Assembly (NCBI GenBank): GCA_963606965.1
Contig: CAVDAL010000123.1
Location: 1 to 40,827, forward strand
Origin: CAVDAL01 sp963606965
Lineage (GTDB): Bacteria; Actinomycetota; Coriobacteriia; Coriobacteriales; QAMH01
Direction: 5' to 3'
DNA: 40,827 bases
Position numbers and translations under genes: made by a program. Shown here one piece after another: positions 31,991 to 37,910 of this stretch. The notes beneath the pieces were generated by a model. That model was not told where the DNA came from, made no database searches, and saw nothing but the letters and a program-made list of their open reading frames with translations. Positions within the stretch are counted from its first letter, which is position 1. The number at the start of each line of letters is the position of its first letter.

Positions 31991-34480
31991 ATGAAACTTA
32001 TTATTACTGAAAAAAACATTGCGGCTCAAAAAATTGCGCAGCTTCTTGCGCAAGGTAAGAGCACGCCCGACAAGGTTTATAACACACCTGTCTATCGCTT
32101 TAAGCACAACGACGAAGACTGCGTGACTATTGGTTTGCGTGGTCATATTATGGAAGTCGACTTTCCAACAGAGCTTGTTTATAGCAAGAAGAATGGCTGG
32201 TCGGCACAAACAGAAGACGGCACAACAGTTGCTGCTGATGTTCCAAAAAAGCTGCCGGTGCCGCCATGGGATACAAAAAGACAGCCATATACAACTAATG
32301 GAATCCTGCTGAACAAGTGGAAAATTCCAGCTCTTCCATATCTTGTATATGCGCCAGTTATGAAGTTCCCGAAGGAAAAAGACATAATTCGCAGCTTGAA
32401 AAATCTTGCGAAGAAAGCAGATAGCATAATCATTGCGACTGACTTTGACCGCGAAGGTGAACTCATTGGTCTTGACGCACTCGAACTTGTGCAGCGTGAA
32501 AATCCAACAGCGCCAATCACACGCGCAAGATATTCTGCGCTCATTAAGCGTGAAATTGAAACAGCATTTAGTCCGGAAAATTTGGTGAGCTTGGACTTTG
32601 ATCTTGCAAATGCTGGTGCATCTCGCCGCGACATCGACATAATTTGGGGTGCTGTTTTAACTCGCTATCTTTCTTTGGTAAAGCGCAGCGGCAATGCAAC
32701 TCCGCGTTCAGCTGGACGTGTGCAAACTCCAACGCTTGCTTTGATCGTGGATAAAGAAAAGGAACGCCAAGCTTTTGTCCCGCAAGATTATTGGGTAGTA
32801 AGCGGCATGTTTACTCCCCAAGGTGAAGGTAAGGACAGCAGCTTTAAAGGCACACATGTTGCAGGCAGATTCAAGAGTGAAAAAGAAGCTCTTGAAGTTA
32901 TGGAAAATATCAAATCTGCAAAAAATGGCACTGTTATTTCTATTGAAAAGAAGCGCAGAAAGTCTAACCCGCCTGCACCATTTAATACAACGTCACTGAT
33001 GGCTGCAGCAAGCAGTGTTGGCATAAAGCCTGCTCGCACAATGCGCATTGCAGAATCTTTGTATATGAATGGTTTTATTTCATACCCACGTGTTGATAAC
33101 ACTGTTTATCCTGCAAAGCTTGACCTTGCTGCAACTTTAAAAATGTTGTGCGGCAACCCAGCATATAAGCCTTATGCACAGGAATTGCTTGCAAAGGGCA
33201 CGCTCACGCCAACGCGTGGTAAGCAAGAAACAACAGATCATCCGCCAATTCATCCAACAGGTCTGGGCGACCCAGACAGATTGAAGCCAGAAGAATGGAA
33301 GCTTTATAATTTAATTGCCCGCAGGTTTATGGCAACCCTTTCAGATGCAGCAGAAATTGAAGGCACAAAAATTGAGATTGATGTTGCCCATGAAATTTTT
33401 AATGCGAAAGGTGATGCTTTAGTTGTTCCAGGATATAGAGCAATTTATCAATATGGCATGAAGAAAGAAGATGTCATGCCTGTTCTTGAGCAGGGGCAAG
33501 TGCTTGATTTTGCAGACCCGCTTTGTGAACATAAGCAAACTGAGCCGCCGGCAAGATATTCAAGCGGTAAGCTTATTCAAGAAATGGAAAAGCTTGGCCT
33601 TGGCACAAAAGCAACACGCCATGACATGATTGAAAAATTGCTCGATCGCAATTATGTTGTGAACGACCCGCTAGAACCAACGCAGCTTGGCATTGCAATA
33701 ATTGATGCTCTAGAAAAATATGCGCCGCACATCACAACACCAAAAATGACATCTGAACTTGAAGATGAAATGACTGGCATTGCAGATGGCAAAAAAGAAA
33801 AAGATGATGTTGTTAACCATTCACGTGAATTGCTTGATGAAATAATCGAAGAGCTAATTCCCCGTGTTGAAGAAGTTGCAGATGTCATCAAAGATGCTGT
33901 TATTGCAGATTCCCGCATTGGCAAATGTCCAAAGTGTGGTGGGGATTTGTGCGTTAAAACTTCTGCAAAAACAAGAGGAACATTTGTTGGTTGCAATAAT
34001 TGGCCTGACTGCGACGTTACATATCCTTTGCCGCCAAATGCTAGATATGAAGAATGCGAAGAACCATGCCCAGTTTGCGGCGGTGTGCAGGTGACAGTTA
34101 AGGCATGGCGTTCAAAGCCATATAACCACTGCTTGGATGTTAATTGTGCAAGCAACCAAAAGCCTGACGTTCCATTGTGCGATTGTCCTGTTTGTGCAGC
34201 CAATGGCAAGAAAAGCACATTACTTGTAAAGACCAACCCAAGTACTCACAAGCGCTATATTCGCTGTGAAAATTATGATGAATGCAACACTAGTTACCCA
34301 ATGATGCAACGCGGTGAATATGAGCCAACAAATGAATATTGCGATGCTTGTGGGTCACCAGAAATTACATATCATACAAACCGCGGGCCTTGGAAGGTTT
34401 GTGTAAATATGGATTGTCCAAAGCGCGATACAAGCGAGAAAAAGCCCGCTCGTAAGAAGAAGTCTTCCAAGAAGGCATAA
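31991..34480 (+). CDS. topA: Type IA DNA topoisomerase I, archaeal-like
   Basis: An 829-residue type IA topoisomerase that relaxes negative supercoils. The TOPRIM acidic motif is ATDFDREGELIG (149-160), where ordinary bacterial TopA has DPDREGEAI. The active-site tyrosine is Tyr365 in ISYPRVDNTVYP, where bacterial enzymes read YMRTDS. Both patterns resemble archaeal topoisomerase I. The RSAGRVQTPTL block is intact. The C-terminal 200 residues hold several CxxC zinc ribbons (CPKC, CPVC, CPVC, CDAC) and a Lys-rich tail. No other topA is in the window, so whether this is the only copy is unknown. Confidence 0.93.
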   Translation: MKLIITEKNIAAQKIAQLLAQGKSTPDKVYNTPVYRFKHNDEDCVTIGLRGHIMEVDFPTELVYSKKNGWSAQTEDGTTVAADVPKKLPVPPWDTKRQPYTTNGILLNKWKIPALPYLVYAPVMKFPKEKDIIRSLKNLAKKADSIIIATDFDREGELIGLDALELVQRENPTAPITRARYSALIKREIETAFSPENLVSLDFDLANAGASRRDIDIIWGAVLTRYLSLVKRSGNATPRSAGRVQTPTLALIVDKEKERQAFVPQDYWVVSGMFTPQGEGKDSSFKGTHVAGRFKSEKEALEVMENIKSAKNGTVISIEKKRRKSNPPAPFNTTSLMAAASSVGIKPARTMRIAESLYMNGFISYPRVDNTVYPAKLDLAATLKMLCGNPAYKPYAQELLAKGTLTPTRGKQETTDHPPIHPTGLGDPDRLKPEEWKLYNLIARRFMATLSDAAEIEGTKIEIDVAHEIFNAKGDALVVPGYRAIYQYGMKKEDVMPVLEQGQVLDFADPLCEHKQTEPPARYSSGKLIQEMEKLGLGTKATRHDMIEKLLDRNYVVNDPLEPTQLGIAIIDALEKYAPHITTPKMTSELEDEMTGIADGKKEKDDVVNHSRELLDEIIEELIPRVEEVADVIKDAVIADSRIGKCPKCGGDLCVKTSAKTRGTFVGCNNWPDCDVTYPLPPNARYEECEEPCPVCGGVQVTVKAWRSKPYNHCLDVNCASNQKPDVPLCDCPVCAANGKKSTLLVKTNPSTHKRYIRCENYDECNTSYPMMQRGEYEPTNEYCDACGSPEITYHTNRGPWKVCVNMDCPKRDTSEKKPARKKKSSKKA

Positions 34481-34512
34481 ACTTCTGCTATTATTCTTGC
34501 TTGCGTAAAAGC

Positions 34513-34604
34513 GGAGAGCTGGCCGAGTTGGCTGAAGGCGCACGCCTGCTAAGTGTGTATACCTCACAAAGGTATCTGGGGTTCGAATCCCCAGCTCTCC
34601 GCCA
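34513..34604 (+). tRNA. tRNA-Ser, anticodon GCT
   Basis: Acceptor GGAGAGC (34513-34519) pairs with GCTCTCC (34594-34600), then G and an encoded CCA. The anticodon stem CACGC/GTGTG closes the loop CTGCTAA, giving GCT. A long variable arm and T-arm GGGGTTCGAATCCCC are present, as expected for class II tRNA-Ser. Confidence 0.96.
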
Positions 34605-34829
34605 GTCATTTTGATAGTGACATTTCGCTGATTTATTGTCTAAGAGAAAGGACTTCTGTGAAACCTCGACCTCACAGTTGTTAGCCCTTTCCTGAACCTC
34701 CTTTTTGGCGGCTCGGGCGCGGGGCCGCAAAAGCAATCACAACATCATATTTATTTTTAATGCTGCCGTTTGTGCGGCTTAAATGTGTGTCGCTTGTAAT
34801 TGCTTTGAAGAAAAAGGAGAACGACTTTT
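34605..34829 (+). other. Structured leader before the magnesium-transport-like operon
   Basis: 225 bp without a gene. It contains nested stems: outer GAAAGG (34646-34651) / CCTTTC (34686-34691) and inner CTGTGA (34656-34661) / TCACAG (34672-34677). A G+C-rich 7-bp stem follows at 34708-34728, and a small GCCG/CGGC hairpin near 34764. None matches the M-box, yybP-ykoY or other riboswitches I know. A metal-responsive leader is a guess from the downstream genes. AAAAAGGAG precedes the next ATG. Confidence 0.4.
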
Positions 34830-36167
34830 ATGATTTATCTGCGTCAAATATTGAAGTCTCCTGTTTATGATAAAGCGGGAGAACTCGTTGGGAAGATTAG
34901 CGACTTAGCTATTGCAACAGGCGAAGTGTTCCCGCATGTAACATCGCTTGCATTTGTTGGTCCCAAAAAAACTCCATTTATGATCTCTTGGCGAAAGTAC
35001 GTTGAAGAATATGACGGCGAAGCTGTCCGTTTAAACGTGCTATCATGCGACATTCGTTTTAGCTATTTGCAACCAGATGAAGTTTTGCTTTATCGCGACT
35101 TGCTTGACAAGCAAATTGTTGACACGCAAGGCATGAAGGTTGTCCGCGTTAATGACCTTAAGCTTTCTGACAGTCCAAAAGGCATGCGCTTGCTTGGTGC
35201 AGATACAGGTTCGCTTGCTTTATTGCGCGGGATTTCTCCAATTTTAGAAAAATGCGTCAGTGCGATTGCAAAATTTTTCAAGCATCCAATTAAGGAGCGC
35301 TTGATTGCTTGGAATTATATGGAATTGCTTGAACGCGACATGTCACAAATCAAGCTTTCTGTTAGTCACAAGCGCTTGCAAGAGCTTCACCCTGCAGATG
35401 TTGCAGACATTATTGAACACCTTGATCCGCAACAGCGCTTGCGTGTGTTTGAACAGCTTGACAATGCAACAGCGGCAGAGACTATTAGTGAACTTGAAGA
35501 TGAATATCAGGCAGATGTTATTGAAGACATGTCTGTGCACCGCGGCGCCGCTCTGTTAAATGAAATGGATCCAGATGACGCTGCAGATATTATTGGTGAC
35601 CTTTCATATGACAAGGCGGAACGTCTTTTGCGCCTGATGGGCGTCGACGAAGAAGCTACAGTCCGAAGCCTTTTGGGATATAAGGAAGAAACTGCCGGCG
35701 GCATAATGACAACAGAAGTCTTCACTTGCACAGACACATGTACAGTGCAAGAAGCTATTGAAGAGTTGCGCGCTCTTGATGAAGATCAAGAAAGCGTCCA
35801 CTATCTTTATACTGTGACAGACAATTATGAACTGACAGGTGTTTTAAGTTTGCGCACTTTGCTTGTTAGCAAGCCAGACCAAACTCTTGAAGAAGTATCT
35901 TACAAAGATGTGATTTCATGTTCTCCGGACATTGACCAAGAAGAATGCGCAGAAATTATTTCAAAATATGACTTGCTTTCTTTGCCGGTTGTTGACGAAC
36001 GTGGCATTCTGCTTGGCATTGTTACTGTTGACGATGCCATGGAAGTTATGGAAGAAGAATATGAAGAAGACTTGCAGCACAAGTCTTTTGCAAACCCGCT
36101 ATTCATTTGTGTAACAGCATTTTTGCTGGTAGTCATAGGCGTTTTGATTGTGATGCTCTTGAATTAA
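34830..36167 (+). CDS. MgtE-like sensor protein: PRC barrels, MgtE_N, CBS pair and one membrane helix
   Basis: A 445-residue protein. The N-terminal 160 residues look like two PRC-barrel-type units (LKSPVYDKAGELVGKISDL at 8 onward and a second beginning DKQIVDTQGMKVV). About 170-275 is an MgtE_N superhelix with repeated motifs such as HPADVADIIEHLDPQQ and MDPDDAADIIGDLS. About 285-410 is a pair of CBS domains (GGIMTTEVFTC; LPVVDERGILLGIVTVDDA). It ends in a single hydrophobic helix (about 421-443). The multi-helix MgtE transport domain is missing. In MgtE these cytosolic domains sense Mg, so here they probably regulate the transporter encoded 11 bp downstream. Confidence 0.85.
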   Translation: MIYLRQILKSPVYDKAGELVGKISDLAIATGEVFPHVTSLAFVGPKKTPFMISWRKYVEEYDGEAVRLNVLSCDIRFSYLQPDEVLLYRDLLDKQIVDTQGMKVVRVNDLKLSDSPKGMRLLGADTGSLALLRGISPILEKCVSAIAKFFKHPIKERLIAWNYMELLERDMSQIKLSVSHKRLQELHPADVADIIEHLDPQQRLRVFEQLDNATAAETISELEDEYQADVIEDMSVHRGAALLNEMDPDDAADIIGDLSYDKAERLLRLMGVDEEATVRSLLGYKEETAGGIMTTEVFTCTDTCTVQEAIEELRALDEDQESVHYLYTVTDNYELTGVLSLRTLLVSKPDQTLEEVSYKDVISCSPDIDQEECAEIISKYDLLSLPVVDERGILLGIVTVDDAMEVMEEEYEEDLQHKSFANPLFICVTAFLLVVIGVLIVMLLN

Positions 36168-36178
36168 GGTGAAGTAAA

Positions 36179-37477
36179 ATGACGCCAAAAGATTTATCAC
36201 AACAACATGCAACACCAAAAAGCGATTGGGCAACGCAAACCAACAAAAAGCATAAACGTTCGCGCATTTTGGTGGTCTTAGCCGCATTAGGTCCAGGTGT
36301 TGTTGCTGCAATGGCTGGTAATGACGCCGGTGGAATTTCAACATATTCAACAATTGGTGCAAAATATGGCTATGGCACTCTTTGGATTATCCCAATCATG
36401 ATGATTATGCTTGCAATTGTGCAAGAAGGCGCGGCGCGCATGGGCGCGGTCACAGGCAAGGGCTTTGCTTCAAACATTCGTGAAGTTTTTGGCGTGCGCT
36501 TGAGCGCTTTAGCAATGCTTGCCGTTCTTATTGAAAGCGGCGCGGCAACTCTATCTGAATTTGCAGGTATTGCTGCTGGCATGGAACTTTTTGGTGTTAG
36601 CAAATACATTGCAGTGCCTGTTGCTGGTGTTGTTGTTTGGTTGCTTGTAATGGGTGGTTCTTACAAGCGCGTGGAAAAAGTTTTCCTTGCCATTAGCTGC
36701 GTGTTTGTTACATATATCGTCGCTGCTTTTCTTTCACAGCCTGATTGGGGTGAAGTTGGTTTAAGCACGATTATTCCGCATTTTGAAAACGATGCAAGTT
36801 TTGTGAATTTGGTTATTGCGACTGTTGGTACAACAATTGCGCCATGGATGATTTTCTTGACGCAAAATAATGTTGTGGACAAAGGCGTTAGCACAGAAGA
36901 ATTGAATACAGAACGCATAGATTCAATTGGTGGCGCAATTGCTGCATGTGCTGTTGCTGGCTTTATTATTGTGACAACTGGCACAGTGCTTTTTCCGCAA
37001 CATGTTGAAGTTGATAGCGCTGCAGCAGCAGCAACAGCCTTAGCTCCAATAGCTGGCAGCTATTCAACAATTCTTTTTGGCGTGGGCTTGGTTGCAGCAA
37101 GTTTGCTTGCAGCTTGTGTTGTGCCTTTAGTTTCTTCAAGTGCAATCTGTGAAGCATTTGGATGGGAACGCGGTGTGGACAGAAGCTGGAAAGAAGCACC
37201 AGTATTTCGTGCAATTTATACAATTATGATAATAATTGCTGTTGCTGTGACACTAATTCCAAATATCAGCTTGATTCAAGTTATGCTTTTTGCGCAATTT
37301 GTTAGCGGCGTTTTGCTGCCAGTTCTGTTGATTTTTATGGTGATAATCTTGTCGAATAAGCGCATTATGGGCAAATATGCGAACAAGCCAATTTTGAATG
37401 TGCTGATGTGGGCACTAATTGTTGTTGTATTTTTGCTGACAGCTGCATATCTTGTTATGACAGCGCTTGGAATTTAA
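36179..37477 (+). CDS. NRAMP-family transporter of the Mg-type (NRMT-like)
   Basis: A 432-residue polytopic protein of the SLC11/NRAMP fold with about 11 hydrophobic segments. The metal-site motif of helix 1, DPGN in classical NRAMPs, is Asp49-Ala-Gly-Gly52. In helix 6 the classical A/C-x-x-M metal-site segment MPH becomes Ala221-Pro-Trp. Loss of the Asn and of the soft methionine is the change described for NRAMP-related magnesium transporters such as the one from Eggerthella lenta, so Mg uptake is likelier than Mn or Fe. The adjacent MgtE-like sensor supports this. It starts 11 bp after that gene and is followed by a small cysteine-rich gene. Confidence 0.85.
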   Translation: MTPKDLSQQHATPKSDWATQTNKKHKRSRILVVLAALGPGVVAAMAGNDAGGISTYSTIGAKYGYGTLWIIPIMMIMLAIVQEGAARMGAVTGKGFASNIREVFGVRLSALAMLAVLIESGAATLSEFAGIAAGMELFGVSKYIAVPVAGVVVWLLVMGGSYKRVEKVFLAISCVFVTYIVAAFLSQPDWGEVGLSTIIPHFENDASFVNLVIATVGTTIAPWMIFLTQNNVVDKGVSTEELNTERIDSIGGAIAACAVAGFIIVTTGTVLFPQHVEVDSAAAAATALAPIAGSYSTILFGVGLVAASLLAACVVPLVSSSAICEAFGWERGVDRSWKEAPVFRAIYTIMIIIAVAVTLIPNISLIQVMLFAQFVSGVLLPVLLIFMVIILSNKRIMGKYANKPILNVLMWALIVVVFLLTAAYLVMTALGI

Positions 37478-37503
37478 CGGCAAATATTTGTGTGGAGGCA
37501 ATT

Positions 37504-37743
37504 ATGAAGTGTTGGGAAAAACGAGGATGCAATGGCGAGATGGCAGTGGATTGCCCGCATGACACAACAGGAATATGTCCGCGCAGCTGCATCAATACAA
37601 TAAATTGTCCAAACCCGCAACATGAAAAAGCAACAGGCATGGAAGTTTTTGAAGCTTATGATGTTGACTTTAGCGCTGCAAGAAAAGAAAATTGCCATTC
37701 TTGCCGTTTCTTTTTAAAAAATGCTCCACGTGTCAATCAATAG
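37504..37743 (+). CDS. Small cysteine-rich protein of unknown function
   Basis: A 79-residue protein beginning MKCWEKRGCNG with further cysteines in DCPH, ICPRSC, INCP and ENCHSCRFF, nine in all. The N-terminal CW and the C-terminal CxxCxFF resemble small CW-type metal- or cluster-binding proteins, but I do not assign a family. GGAGG 5 bp before ATG 37504 fixes the start; a longer frame from 37408 would lie inside the transporter gene. It is 26 bp after that gene and probably the last member of the operon. Confidence 0.7.
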   Translation: MKCWEKRGCNGEMAVDCPHDTTGICPRSCINTINCPNPQHEKATGMEVFEAYDVDFSAARKENCHSCRFFLKNAPRVNQ

Positions 37744-37910
37744 ATAAAAAAACAGTTTTCGCTCTTGTGCTAAAACAAAAATCCTAACGCAGTGTTTTGC
37801 AAACGCATTTATCTTGATATAGAATATATTCGACTATAACTCATTTTAATTAAGAATAATTTTGATGGCTGCTAGTCAGTTATTGCCTTGCATCAAGAGA
37901 GGAACAGAAT
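37744..37910 (+). other. Spacer before the surface-protein gene
   Basis: 167 bp, AT-rich. TTGATA (37814-37819) and TATAAC (37835-37840) look like a promoter but are only 15 bp apart. AGAGGA lies shortly before ATG 37911. No clear terminator seen. Confidence 0.3.

Noticed and set aside
34605..34829. M-box or manganese riboswitch before the metal operon
   Set aside because: The conserved core sequences of those RNAs are not visible; only generic stems are present.
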